A stretch of 64,000 bases of DNA from Hydractinia symbiolongicarpus (lineage: Eukaryota > Cnidaria > Hydrozoa > Anthoathecata > Hydractiniidae): NCBI RefSeq assembly GCF_029227915.1, contig NC_079878.1, positions 25,629,501-25,693,500 of the forward strand, in the 5' to 3' direction. This document shows, one piece after another, positions 48,401-60,439 of the stretch. A program made the translations under genes and the position numbers. The notes beneath the pieces were generated by a model that was not told the origin of the DNA, did no database searches, and was given only the letters and a program-made list of their open reading frames with translations. How positions within the stretch are numbered: the first letter of the stretch is position 1; each line of letters opens with the position of its first letter.

Positions 48401-49794
48401 AATTTTTGTTGGCACCTAAATTATATTTTTTGTGTGTTCATATCAAAGCAAATCTCGCATACGACTCATTCTCAACTAAGAATTTAGTCTATAAGTCTTT
48501 TTTCTCCTTGTGTTTTTAGTAAGGTTACAATGGCCGCTTAACTTCGTTGCAGCTGTCTCTGTGTTGTTGCTAAGTGTGACATGTCAGATCAATAAAATAC
48601 TAGAATAACCCACATTATACACTACAATCTACCACAGAATGTGTCAAGTTTACATATTCCTTCCTCAACTTCTTGGATTCTTGAATGGCCCTGCTTCCTG
48701 AATTGATGTGCGTTTGTGGGCCCTGACGTGGATTATTGGACAGATCCGATATCTTAAAAGAAGCGCACTTTAAAAGCTGTTTACCCAACCCACGCTTACG
48801 CAAATATTGCACTTACGAACAAACTACAAAGTTCCATTCATTTCTCCAGACAACGACAGATATAATATTCTGTCCAGGAAAAGTTAACAGTCAAAGTGGT
48901 GGTACCAAAATAGTTCAGGAAAAATTCTGTTTTGAAAAGGATGTAAAAAATTGCGACGGAAAAATATTTACCAAATAGAAATATGAAAAATAAACGAAAT
49001 TTTTTACTTTTATTTTAAAATATTTTGGTTATTTAAGGATTATTTACTAACATGGATTAAGAAAGCGGGTTTTACAAGTTTTTGCTTAGCGTTCTTGACG
49101 ACGGGCTCAAACGGACCCATATTGCTCAGTATTGTCACTAAAACATTGAAAACATTGTTGTTCCTTGAAAGTATTTACTATTCTGTTGGTTTTTCTTGCT
49201 GTTTTTATTTTAGTGGATAACTACTAAAACGTCAGTATATCTTCCCAGAGCAAGAAACATTTTTAAGAACTTTTAAGTTGCTGATTGGAGTGGAAAACGT
49301 ATGCTCGACTTTTGCATTATAAGTTAAAGTTGAGATAGACCGCTATAGGTCAGGTAATAATGCTTTCCTGATGTTGCTTCTTTCCCGTGAAAGGGAAGTC
49401 ATCATTGCTCCATTTGCCAATATACTTAGAATGGTTTTGGCAACTTCTTCTAGACAAGATCATGCGCGCTGTAAACAAGCAGGATAATGACGTATTCAAG
49501 CCACATTACCTTAGTCGGTTAATTATAACTCGTCATTTTTAACATCGTGACGAAAAATTCTAAGTCCTGGAGCACGTAAGTCATTACTACGCTATGTTCA
49601 AAATACTATGATCTCTTCTTGCCAAAACATTGCGTTTCGTAGTCATGGTTATTATTATTCAAGAAGGGAAATCATAAATTAACCTTTGTTACCTTGGATG
49701 CAGTTCAATAAAGCCCCCAACAGTTTAAGGAGGGGACACATGCTTACTCAACTCCACCTTCTAAATGAAAGTAATTAGAGAGAAGTAATAAGCT
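45491..49794. other. Spacer between the tandem DAN-type genes
   Basis: No complete gene was recognised. A possible exon with four cysteines lies at 48736-48978 (listed). The rest is AT-rich. About 600 bp before the second gene there is faint similarity (TTGCTGAATGGGATGG versus TTGCTGATTGGAGTGG) to the upstream region of the first gene. Confidence 0.4.
48736..48978 (+). other. Possible terminal exon, function unknown
   Basis: An open frame of about 80 codons has mixed composition and four cysteines (KSCLPNPRLRKYCTY, IIFCPG, KFCFEKD and NCDG). It has no ATG, so it would need an upstream exon. AATAAA lies close after the stop, at about 48990. No family was recognised. It may be chance. Confidence 0.2.
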
Positions 49795-49802
49795 TATAAA
49801 TA
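49795..49802 (+). promoter_or_regulatory. TATA box of the second tandem DAN-type gene
   Basis: TATAAATA precedes AGATGACCTGTCTGGATCA, which matches the region after the TATA box of the first copy. Upstream, AATGAAAGTAAT and an AACAGTTT-AAGG-GGGG stretch are conserved too, so the promoter was duplicated with the gene. Confidence 0.65.
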
Positions 49803-49856
49803 AGATGACCTGTCTGGATCACTTTAATTTTTATCTTGTCATTTCGATCACTTGTC

Positions 49857-50270
49857 ATGTCTCATCACAAAGTGTTGCTGTGCGTTTTGTTTTTGACAAC
49901 GGATTTTATCAAAATTTATTATGCTTCACAACCGGTTAGAGGTATTCACGAGAGGAAGTTAAAGATAATAAATGCTTCGCTAGTCAACACTAAAGAGCTG
50001 TGCCTTGGTGTTCGATTCAAACAAGCAGTTGTACACCGCAATTGCATACCAGCCGTTGTTCGAAACAGACTCTGTGTTGGATCTTGTAAATCTGTTAGTA
50101 TACCAAATATGAAAGGAGGAATGACCAGAAAATGTAGATATTGTATGGAAGATAAAACTGTGACAGTTGATGTGAAGTTAACATGTTCCTCAAGAAAAAG
50201 AAAGTTTAAAAAGAAGAAAATCAAAATTGTAAAAACTTGCAAGTGTCGAAATGTTGAAGTAACTCTTTAA
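49857..50270 (+). CDS. DAN-like secreted cystine-knot protein, tandem copy 2
   Basis: This single-exon gene encodes 137 residues with a signal peptide (about 5-23; VLLCVLFLTTDFIKIYYA) and a cystine-knot domain: C49, C63, C-x-G-x-C at 73-77, C93, C96, C110 and CKC at 128-130. Sequon N39 matches N35 of copy 1. The C-terminal basic stretch is even more lysine-rich. Relative to copy 1 the last 183 bp differ at 11 positions with no indel, whereas the preceding 90 bp differ at about a quarter of positions; recent gene conversion is likely. AATAAA at 50277 follows the stop at once. The ATG at 49857 is the first in frame. Expected role is extracellular binding of a TGF-beta/BMP-type ligand, by family only. 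Confidence 0.75.
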   Translation: MSHHKVLLCVLFLTTDFIKIYYASQPVRGIHERKLKIINASLVNTKELCLGVRFKQAVVHRNCIPAVVRNRLCVGSCKSVSIPNMKGGMTRKCRYCMEDKTVTVDVKLTCSSRKRKFKKKKIKIVKTCKCRNVEVTL

Positions 50271-50276
50271 GTTTCA

Positions 50277-50282
50277 AATAAA
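50277..50282 (+). terminator. Candidate polyadenylation signal of the second tandem DAN-type gene
   Basis: AATAAA begins 7 bases after the stop codon, implying a 3' UTR of only a few tens of bases if used. The first copy has no AATAAA at the same place. Confidence 0.4.
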
Positions 50283-53012
50283 ATGTAAAGGCAAAAAGTA
50301 GCTGGTCTGCATAATTGACTGAACTTATTCATATAATGCAACAAAGCAAATTAATATACAAATTATTATATGAATAATTTATTCTATATTTAGTTACATT
50401 CTCTTTCTCTTTGTTTCGCTAATTTTTGTTGTACAGGGCCACAATCCTGTGCAAAAAGTTTTGGAATGAAATATAAATTTCAATTTGCAAGAAATGATTT
50501 AGGACCAAGTCATATTAGACCCAAGCATTTTGAACTTGTTCAGAGTGGACTTATTATTTGATAAAGTCCAAAACTCCAAAAAATGTGCTAATTATTGCTG
50601 ATGTCAGTAAGGCAATTAATCAGAAATTTAGTTGTCTTTGTGGTCCCCGACATGAATTATTTCTGTGTGCAAGCGTGTTAAAGAATGTACCTAGCAACTT
50701 TCTGTTTGACACTTTTGTCCATAATTACACAATAAGGAAAACACTTTGTCTTAATTTTTTTCACGATTGTAGACTAGGTGCTAAATATTTTTTACGAAGA
50801 CTTTTACGATTAAGGACTGAAACAATAGGCAGAACAAGTTGATTTTGGAGGGGAAAAATATTTTTACGTGCCCTAACGGCTGTAGCTAATCTACAATTCC
50901 ACCTATAAACACAATGTTCAACAGAGCACCTATTATAATAATACGCGATAGTAATAAGTGTTGGAGTCAGATATTTTTCACAGGGGCACCTAGGATAAAA
51001 TTGGTCAACCCCCCCCCCCCCCCCAAAATCCGGACTTATTGACCAGCATGTAAAGCTCTACACACACACACAAAAAAACAGGTTAATTATTTTTTTGTAA
51101 AACTATAGTTTGGACACGTCTTCCATGAAGACATCTTTATGTATCCAAGACTGTTTCGCCACCTAATTTAATGGATTTTTCACGAGTCATTCAACTAGTC
51201 TGTAATGATGATACGATAACTGGTTGTGTCCGTGACCAGCAAGACAAACATCTTTAATTTTTCCTGATGTAACCGGGAAAATATGTCTTCGTTAATGCAT
51301 TAGACTGACGTCAATAATTATTTTTAAGTTTACAAATTCGTTACAGCGCACTCAGTTCCCTGGATAAAGAAACTCATTTCAGAACCGGAACAGATTGACG
51401 ACGTCATCAAAAAGAAGCTTTAAAACTTACTATCTTCTTAACCGTTAGTTGAAATCACGTTTTTTGATACATTATTTCCATCAGCGTTCTGAGCTCTATA
51501 CAACAGAAGCAACAACTAATCAATTTTCTTACCTGATAAGAAAAATCACAATATTGCTTTTTGAAGTTCTATTTTTACAGTGGTCAAATATTTTGACCAA
51601 ACCATGTCAAATATTATTTCTTGATTTGTATTTCCTGTTTTTTTTGTCACGATTTCTTTAATTTTATCGGTCTTTGAAACTTTTATACTAGCCAAAATTT
51701 ATTACAATCATAATAATTGCTTAACATAACCTGGGTTGCTGGCATAACACTGGGTTGAACACACAGTGTCCCCATCACATACATGTTCTTACAAGGGTCT
51801 ACCAACTTACTCCAAAAAAACTTTCCCGCAATTTTTATTTACACGTGTTTGTGTAAAGGGGGCTGTACGTTTATGCAAACGTTCTAAAATTGCAAACGAT
51901 ACAGAGTTGAGTACAGAGTACATGTGAACCATGTCGCACAGTTTGGAGATGAACTATCTTCTTTACACATTAAGTTAATAGACATTGGTGTGACAAAACA
52001 AAACAGAACAGAACAAAACAAAAAAAAATACAAATCATAAAAGCCCTGCAACTTTAGTTTAAACACGAATATAGTCACTTGTCACCTAGCAACATAAAAT
52101 ATTGGTGTCAAAATATCATTAGATTGTGAACCACTACTGTATGGTCAAATCATTAATGAAGTCATCAAAATGTTTAAATTTTAATTATCTTTCTTTCTTT
52201 CTCTGTCCAAAAGGATTTCTTAACTAGCCTTAACAACAAGTATAATAATTTTTAAAGTCAGGTTATCTGTCTGAGCTGAAAGTGGTAATATCTCTCTTTT
52301 TGAACTAACAATCATTATCAAATGTATCAATTAGTTTCAATATTGGTGTCGTCAAAGATAAGAGTTCGTTGCTATATTGCAACTTAGCTACACCGACTAA
52401 TTTTAAACCATAGCATAATATAATTTTGCAATCAATTGAACTGGAGTTGAAATGAAAAGCCAGCGACACGGTAAATTTTTGCATGCCCCTAACAACTTGA
52501 CGATAAGACACACATTACATTGATTTACCTTCTATTTTTTCTATTTTTATGTTACCAGCTGACACAATATCCATCTTAACCAAACGGTCACAATCGCTCT
52601 AGTTGAAGGATTCCCTAGAATCAACCCCTTTGTACAGCAACCTAACTACTCTTCTTGAAGGTAATTTTAAATATGTACAACTAAATAATGCTCTTACATA
52701 GATTAAATTAAATTAATATAATATATTTAATTTCAAAGATTTTAAGTCTTCTCGTTAAAGGAACTAAGTGCGTATCGGCTTGTGCTTCAAACATATGTTA
52801 AACACCCTATTTAATGTAAGTAACTTAACGTTAAAAAACTTAAATCGTCTTTTTAAGCGCGTAACTGTTTTAATCTAACCTTGTTAATTACACATAATAT
52901 CGAAACTGTTTCCATGGTAAACTGTTAACAACATCTTTATATGATCATTACTGAGCTGTCTTAATTATGTCAAAACAACTTTTGTACAAGTTTTGGTTTA
53001 AAAATATTCCTG
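50283..53012. other. Gene-free spacer
   Basis: It holds a run of 16 C at 51009-51024, a short CA repeat near 51059-51072, Helitron-like pieces at 51170-51520 and an ACAAAACAGA-type purine-rich repeat near 51990-52030. An inverted repeat TTATTCATATAAT/ATTATATGAATAA spans 50326-50375. No coding frame was recognised. Confidence 0.45.
51170..51520 (+). mobile_element. Two adjoining Helitron-like fragments
   Basis: The first ends TGGATTTTTCACGAG followed by ACTAG at 51194-51198 before T. The second, from about 51295, has AGACTGACGTCAATAATT, GATTGACGACGTCATCAAAA and CCATCAGCGTTCTGAGCTCT as in the family's middle part. Confidence 0.45.
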
Positions 53013-53336
53013 TTAAAAACTCCTCGTGAATTTGTGTTTCTCGCAAGTGCTTTCCTCTTTGAGATCATGTTGAAAAGTCAAAAGAACTGAAATAAGATAG
53101 GATACATATTTTTGATCATCATTATATCGTCGACAAAGTACTTCCAAATGAGATAAAGATAATTCCAGTTCATTATAATTTTCTTGTATCATATTTCTCG
53201 CTGATGTTATCTCGTTCAATTTAACTTCTAGTTTCTTTCTTGATGTAACAAACTCATTTGTTAACTCGGAGTGTTGCATTTTTATTGAATTTAGCTTGGA
53301 ATCCAATATACTACGCAAGTCTTGCGAACCAGACAT
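53013..53336 (-). CDS. Possible small coiled-coil protein, unknown function
   Basis: The frame encodes 107 residues from an ATG at 53336. Residues about 5-75 are rich in Leu, Glu, Lys, Ser and Asn with heptad-like spacing (ILDSKLNSIKMQHSEL, KKLEVKLNEI, ELELSLSHLEVLCRRY), unlike the Phe/Ile/Lys-rich chance frames nearby, and no stop interrupts them. No signal peptide or membrane segment is seen. It could be a complete small gene or the first exon of a longer one; a donor might lie after codon 80, but no second exon was found. No family was recognised. Confidence 0.4.
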   Translation of the reverse strand: MSGSQDLRSILDSKLNSIKMQHSELTNEFVTSRKKLEVKLNEITSARNMIQENYNELELSLSHLEVLCRRYNDDQKYVSYLISVLLTFQHDLKEESTCEKHKFTRSF

Positions 53337-55496
53337 TGCGTTGAAAGTACACAGTTTTGTTTTGAAATAACTTGCCTTTGATTCTTTGCTATAACAATGC
53401 GTTACATATCCTCATCACATATCTAACGTCTTCATTTTAAAGTCATACCTTTGATAAACAAAGAAAACTTTAATAAAAATTTATTGATCCATTGCTTTTA
53501 ATCATCAGCTTGACATCGTTAAGTAGATTTAATATAATAGCAGTAATTGCTATACCTTTAATTAATGTTGACAAAGCGTTTGATGTTGTGCATCCTTTTG
53601 AGCATCCTCCACCAATCTTTTTTACTCGTTTCTTATAAACTCATAGCTAACAACGTATTTTTTAATGGTTAATATTTTCAAGGAGGTCTCTTTAAACCTC
53701 CTTGATATTTCGTACAAAATGTAAGAAAATAGATCCTCGGATGTGTGTACTAATACAATATTGCACAGAAACAATAAGAGAATTTACAATGATAATTTCA
53801 CAACCATATTTTCATACCCATTCGGGCAGCAGTTGTAGTTTGAACGACGAAACGTGGACTTCTGAATTTTTTAAAGAGAAGGTTCATAAAATCGTGGTTA
53901 ACACAGTTATAAAGTTGGCATTGGTGGAGGAGGTGACAAAAAAGTTAACTATTATAACGGCCCAATGACTAGCAAATTAATGCGATTATTAACCATTTTT
54001 ATTAATCAGATTTTTAACAAAGTAATTTTTTAAATAATGCAAGTAAACAAACTATATGTGCACTACTTCGCTTCAAATTAAAAAAATTGCTCATAACCAA
54101 ACCCCCTCTTTTATGTTATTCGGTATAATATTTCACTGAACGAGAAGTGGTCTATTACACTTAGATTGAGCTTATAGTTTTTTTCTTCTAACACGTGCGT
54201 TTCTTAAATTTAATTCGTGGTTGGACGATATTAATACTCTCTTTTCTGAGAGCATTAAACAGAGCGAAGGCGTAAATATAAAAGTTATACATTACCGCTA
54301 CTTGGTATAAGTCTATTGCCAGAAAGGATACAAAAGTTACAACCAGTGAAACTTAACTATTTGCTGGTTTATAAATGGTGATTTTGGAGTTTATTGTTGC
54401 AAAAATTAGTCGGCTTCCTGAGAATTGCAAAGTTAAAGGGGGATTTTCACGAAGCAAATTGGACGGCGAATTCGCCGGTAACATGAATTTGAGCATGCGC
54501 AGTGTTATTTGTTTTATTTTGCTTCAAAAAATATCGCCGAAAAGTAGAAGCAGTTCCTATTTTTACCTGTAAACTTTTAACCAATCAGAACGTAATATTT
54601 AGTGTAATTCTTAGAAAAACTCTTAGAAAAGAATTCAAAATAACTGTCTGATTTTTAATACCCCAGCTTACATTTAGTATTCTAAGCTCGTCACTAAGCT
54701 CGGCTCGCCGCCGAGTTCACCATGCACAATTCGCTCCTTTAGTTTCATACGATTTAGTGCGTCTGCTATATATATTCTTGAAAGAAAACACTCAACTATA
54801 ATTTTCTTGTTGGAAATATAATTGTTAAATACTCTCTTTCCGTGGTATTAAAATGTGTGGTCAGATGAAAGCTAGCTGCTAGCATATTGCCACAGCTCTT
54901 ACCGGCCACAGTTGTGACATATATTTCAATGTGTGTAATGTAAAAGTGATAGCGTATTTTCTTAATAATAGAAAATTGGCACAGATCAAAAATGAAAGTT
55001 ATCGAAAGTGAAACTCAGCGTTTTACCGATACCAAATCAGTAGAAATTAAAAATATTAGAAAACAATAAAATGAAAATAGACATTAACTAAAACTGATAT
55101 TTTTGGAATATTTTTAATATTTTTGACGAAATTTATGTGAACTGGACAAATTAGAAATACTGCAACATCAAGAAGCAATGTGAAAGGGGGTAGGCAATTG
55201 TATACATATATATTGTATATAGATTTTCAATCACGGATTATTTGGGAAACTGTTTTAGAATTCAGCATAGGTTTAGTTGGCTTTGGTATTTTATACTCAA
55301 ATTATTTAAATTCGATACTTAAAACAAGGTTAGTTTTGATTTTATGACGACTTTATATAGGTAAATTAAATAGTGAAAATTTCTATTTCCAATTTGGTCA
55401 GCCACTTGTGTAAGTAATAAAGTAGGTGAATTTAAAATCAACACAGGTTATTCACACTTGACTGATAATATTTAGCTGCATATAAATACAATTGCA

Positions 55497-55530
55497 TTAG
55501 TCGTTAACTCGTGAAAAATCCACAGAAATT
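55497..55530 (-). repeat. Helitron-like 3' end
   Basis: On the minus strand it reads TGTGGATTTTTCACGAG, then TTAACGACTAA followed by T. This matches the family's hairpin and CTRR end. Confidence 0.45.
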
Positions 55531-55644
55531 TGCACCTCGAAGCAAAGTCTATCGATATCGATTTTGGTATTTTCAGGTTAAAGATTTCCTGTATTGTTTA
55601 GTATTACTCGGTTGTAGCCGACAAACAGCAGTTATTATTATAGA

Positions 55645-55675
55645 CTAGCCGAATTCCCTTTAAAAAAATCCACTG
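55645..55675 (-). repeat. Second Helitron-like 3' end
   Basis: On the minus strand GTGGATTTTTTTAAAGGG is followed by AATTCGGCTAG and T. The hairpin is weaker than in other copies. Confidence 0.35.
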
Positions 55676-57748
55676 AATCTCTCATTGAGTCCTTTTGAGA
55701 GGTGCCAAATAAAGACACAGAACATAGAAATTTGCATTATTCTATATCTATAACCGTCCAACGACAAATAAAAATGCAAAAGGTTTTATTTTTTACAATT
55801 TTTATAAATTCTTCTCTACGATATACACGCTGTATTTTATAAGAACAGTGTTTTTCTTTTCGTTTCAGCCTTTATGTTCTTAACTTTCCCTGGTACTTGC
55901 ACATTGCTTTGGAGAAAAAAGGTTCAGTTTGTGAGATATATGCAATAAAAAAGTAAACTTCTAATTAAATTTGTGCATCACACAAATTTTTATATCAGAA
56001 GAAACAATCAAGCTTAGACGTTAGAATATTCTAGCCCATTGTTTAGAGTATATTCTTACAAAAATGTTCTTAACTTTCTTGACAAATACTATCCTCGTTA
56101 TTCTTAATTATATTCTTAGCATTTCTATGTCCCGAAAATATATAATGCATTAATAAAATAAAGTTGCTATAGCTATTGGCAAATTCTTTTTATATTTGTT
56201 TAGAACAAACAATCGAGGTTGGACATATTTTAAGATATCTAACTGACCTTGAGTATATTCTTACAAACAAAAATATGTTCAGGCGCAAGACAAAATATAT
56301 TTAACTTCATATTTAAGGGAAAATTCAGCTGGAACCGTGTAAACAGCTTAAAAACGTTGTTCACCTAAATTTATTTCTCTACCAGATAATCTAAACAACA
56401 CACCTGCTTTTTTTCTCCTTTTCAGTAGTAGCTAATGTTCTCTGGATAAAAGTCCAATCAGTTTTTTACTTCGACTCCCAAAGAAAAAAAATTGAAAATG
56501 TATAGTCTGATACATTTCCAATCAGTTTTTTTTTTGACGTTATATCATCGTACGTTTTTCTTCTTTATAACAAATATTTCTGACAACAACATAAACTTTT
56601 TATACTCGCTCGACAACAAAATCCGCTCTACAATATAACAACAGTTTTGTTTTTTAAAGTTAAGATTCGAATTATCATTCGAATTTGATAGTTTTTTTTT
56701 AAAAAGAAAGCAACCTCGGTCCTAGAACACAAAAATGATAGGAGAAGCGAATAAGCTTTAATCTAACCCTCGTGATGAGTAAACATTGTTTGAAATAACT
56801 TTTTTCAGGATAACTTTGAGAAAGAGACAACCTTCTTCACCTCGGTTTTCTTTTTTCAGTTGATAAACTTTGTTTCCGTAATATACGGCGTGCACATGGT
56901 AAACCGGGGGTAAAATTAAATTATTATATCTATAACCACCAACGGGGCTTTTAAAACAAAAAAAACAAATAAACATTTAGGAACAAAATAAAAATTAGTT
57001 TTTATTAAATAAAAAAAGAATTTTATTTTTAAAAGTAATAAGAAAAGAGAATCAAATGTTTAAAAATAGTAACCCCCTGATTTGCGTTTTTTAACTTGGC
57101 AAATTTTAGCGTAACGCCACGTCGTAAGAAAGTGACCCGTACTTTGCGTGTCGTGGACTCACATGGTCACTCACACAAGCGTATTATTATATAGATAAAA
57201 AAGTCAAGTAGGTAGAATAATTAAACACCACAGTGAGAATAAAATATATAAGATAGGGCAAAAAATGTTACAGCTCTATTAATCAAGATACAGCAAACAA
57301 ATTTACAGCTCTAGTTAAATAAGGTCACATAGAAGCTGATCGTGGTGTGGTTATAGTTAAAAAAATTGATTGCCTTATACTGTGAAAAAAAATAAACAGC
57401 AATATAATAGTATACAAGAATGATTTTAGATTTCCTCTAAAATACCATATATTACTTAAATATATCCAGATGCGACATATAGCAACTTCAATGGTAATCA
57501 CTTTTTCAGCATTAGGAAGCCACTATGGTACAATTAAAATACAGCTTTTAAAATCAGTTTTTGGGAAAAGAAGCCATAAGTGCGGCGCTAGAAAATCACC
57601 CAATTATCGTAAATATTAATTTATATATTTGTGCAAATATTCACTGTCAAAAAACATATGAACATATAATCAAAAATATTCAAATATTTGATGCTTGCAA
57701 ATATGCTTGCATTGTTTGCCTATTTTACAATCTGGTTCAATAATTCAT

Positions 57749-59539
57749 TCATTCATACGTCGTCATACTTTGATTCTGGTGACTTTCTTCAAAATTCTCT
57801 ATATAAGCAGACGTTTTGCGGGTAGTTGGCGATAAACGCATTAAGGATATAGCCATAAAAAACGTAAACACGCACATTCCTGCACCAACCCATGCTGAAA
57901 TTGCTGACCATCCATGGTCAAAAGTATCCCATTCGTCCTTAAATTTTATTTCAGCGTATGTCATAGCGCCCACATTTGCAGCGACTATAAAATAAAAGTC
58001 AATATTGACAATAATTACGGATTGCTTAACTCCTTAAAGAAAAACTGGCCAAAAACCCCGGCACTCTATGCCAGTTAAAGGGGTAAGTACTCAAATTACA
58101 AGGGTATCCCTCATATTAGTATTTTGAGAAAATAAGCACTCCAAAATTTAAACAAAAACGAATACTACAACCTGCCATTACCCCATCGTATCAAAAAAAG
58201 TTCTAAAATTAATTGTATGTGACACTGAATTGAGTACGGAGTCTAAAATGTGGAACATTATAGTTAAGAACTACTTTTCTACACATTGGATAGCATACTT
58301 TCTTCAAAAACATATATAGTTGCTGATCACCTAGCTACAATAATGCATTTGAAATAAAAACACAGGTTGCTCAGCATATCTTGTCCTAACCTACCATTTT
58401 ACATTACTCCAGAGTACGGAATAATTATTTCTACTCTCTCTATCATTCCTATTACTTTTAAACATGTTTTCAATCTGCTGCCAACATCTTCCACAATGTT
58501 CTTGCAGCATGTTAGCATCGTCGAGAAATAGTACCTTGCTATCTGGTTTTTCTACGTACATATTGGTTGGTACGTACATATTGGTTGATCAACCAATCAA
58601 CATATGGTTGATTGGTTTATAAATTTAAAATTCTTCTAGCGCTGAAGAATCTGCTCCGTCAAATCTTTTTAGTTAAAGGTGTTACAACAATACAACATTG
58701 ACATAAGAAGTAAACAGTTATGATACGCACCTGCCATCCAAGAAAAGATGAGCAATACAACTGATCCACACTTCCAACCACCATAACTTTCTTTGCAGCA
58801 GCACAGACATAATGCACTCATTGTCGCCACAGCAGTAAAAAAACCTCCACACAGAAGAAGTGTAAGGATAATGTCTTTTTCTAAATAAAACTGACAAGAT
58901 AAGCGTGGAATTGGTGATATTTACTCCTAATGCGATCATTTAACATTTATAAAAACAATACACCAGGCTTATGCGCATCATACGATCACAATTTCTAAAA
59001 CTCCGCTGTCATTAAAAGCAATGTAGCCATTTGAGCATTTTAATATTTTAGTTTCGCTATCATGGAGTAATGAAACTTCTTACATTAAAAAAATTGAATG
59101 GCTCCATACTTTGGGTTCAGTATCACAATTGTGCGCTGCCTAGTTACGCACAAATTTTAAGCATTTGTAAACACTCCAACGCGGCAGTATGTGTCCCTCT
59201 TTTTCGTGAAATAAAAGAAAGGAAATATTACTAACAAATACTTTAATCAACCAATTACACAGAATGTTGATAAAAGAATTAAAGAATGTGAATTCAGCTC
59301 TGTTTTCTTTCGTCCACATACAGTTTCCTTTACATACCTTGGTGGAAATCAGTAAATTCCAATATATTTTCTCTGCTACTGCAATTTGTTTTTGCACAAG
59401 CACGCCATAAACCTTCTGTAAACTCTATTGGATTGTCTTTCTTCCACCAGGAGCATCCAGCAGCACCCACTGAAATTCCAGCCATTGCCACACATAACGC
59501 CAAGAAGTTCATAACCAAAAGAACGGTAGCGTTTGCCAT
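57749..59539 (-). CDS. Claudin/PMP22-family tetraspan membrane protein
   Basis: Exons on the minus strand are 59539-59338, 58880-58731 and 57984-57749, giving 195 residues; both introns are GT-AG and phase 1. TM1 covers about 5-27. The first extracellular loop has W31/W32, GLW at 43-45, C48 and C53, the W-GLW-C-C signature of claudins. TM2 is about 70-92 and is followed by LCLCCCK, a cysteine cluster like palmitoylation sites of claudins. TM3 is about 105-125, loop 2 about 126-142, TM4 about 147-166, then a short polar tail without an obvious PDZ-binding end. The length is near the usual 200-230. Invertebrate claudins contribute to septate junctions and paracellular barriers; that role, rather than another PMP22-superfamily role, is inferred. 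The ATG at 59539 is the first in frame. Confidence 0.85.
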
Positions 59540-59688
59540 TTTATTATGCTGAAAATTTAACAACTATTATAACAAATACAGGTTATTATAAATATTATTA
59601 TAAATAGAGTGACTCAGAAGAGATTTTATTCAAGTTCAAAGGCCACGTTTTTGAGTTAATTTTAGGTATCAGTAATTCAGTAAAGTAA

Positions 59689-60439
59689 TCTATATAATAA
59701 TACGCCAGTTCTGTCTGTCTGTCTATCTGTCTGTGACTTTTGCAAAGTGGATTATATTCTTCACAATTTTCTTTACCAAATTCTATAAAACATCGCCTAT
59801 AAAATTGTTCTGTAATTTACCAAACTTTAACGTTAAAATAGTATTGACGTCAAAGGAAAGTTAATTAAGATTAGTGAAGCTATTACAGTCCACTAAAAAT
59901 TTTGAGGCCAAATAACCTGAAAACGAGGTGGTGACGTCAATGATTATTCACCGCGTAGGTAACTAGGGACCCCCTGGGACCAATTGGGGTAAGTTTCCCA
60001 AACCTAGGTCCCCAAATCCTTTTCGGAATGGACGGGTTGATGACGTCATCAAAAACCTTTAAACTCTAATATCACTGCAACCGTTTGTTAAAAGTACATG
60101 ATCCTAAACATTTTCTTGATCAGCGTTTCAAGATCTATACGATGAAGGCAACATGTATACAATTTTTTTTAAAAAAAAATTGATTTTGACGGGTCATTGC
60201 TGACGTCAGCAAAATCTTTAAACCCTTATATTTCATTAACAGCTAATCAAAACCACACGATCATATCCATTTTCTTGATCAGCAGTGTAAGGTCTACACA
60301 ATGGAGGAAACATGAAATCAAGTTTCTCAATTTATTTATTTTGTATTTGCACTGCTGACGTCAGCAAAAAATGTAAAACAACCTGTTTGTCCATCTTCCT
60401 TTTGCCTGAGTGGATTTTTCTACGGGCCTTATCGACTAG
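59689..60439 (+). mobile_element. Complete non-autonomous Helitron-like element
   Basis: The element starts TCTATATAATAATACGCC after A and ends ATCGACTAG before T, matching the Helitron pattern of 5' TC, 3' CTRR and insertion between A and T. A GTGGATTTTTCTAC hairpin lies 12 bp before the end. A CTGTC microsatellite stands near the left end (about 59706-59735). The interior repeats TGACGTCA-type blocks three times (near 60040, 60200, 60355), each followed by a similar segment. No protein is encoded. Fragments of the same family occur at least eight more times in the window. Confidence 0.6.

Larger units (their letters stand above)
53337..57748. other. Gene-free spacer
   Basis: No gene was recognised. 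A frame at 53720-53968 has moderately mixed composition but no match. Two Helitron-like 3' ends on the minus strand lie at 55497 and 55645. GC-rich patches with GGCGAATTCGCC and CTCGGCTCGCCGCCGAG lie at 54460-54720 and may belong to an unidentified repeat. Confidence 0.4.

Noticed and set aside
50558-50842. 94-codon frame downstream of the second tandem DAN-type gene
   Set aside because: No motif or plausible domain, and no ATG with good context.
53720-53968. 83-codon frame next to the coiled-coil candidate
   Set aside because: No family, no signal and no sign of splicing; weaker than the neighbouring candidate.
54460-54720. GC-rich palindromic patches as a possible MITE
   Set aside because: Ends could not be aligned as inverted repeats and no target duplication is visible.
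58551-58618. TACGTACATATTGGTTG tandem and palindromic repeats in claudin intron 1/2 region
   Set aside because: A short local duplication with an inverted copy; nothing suggests function.
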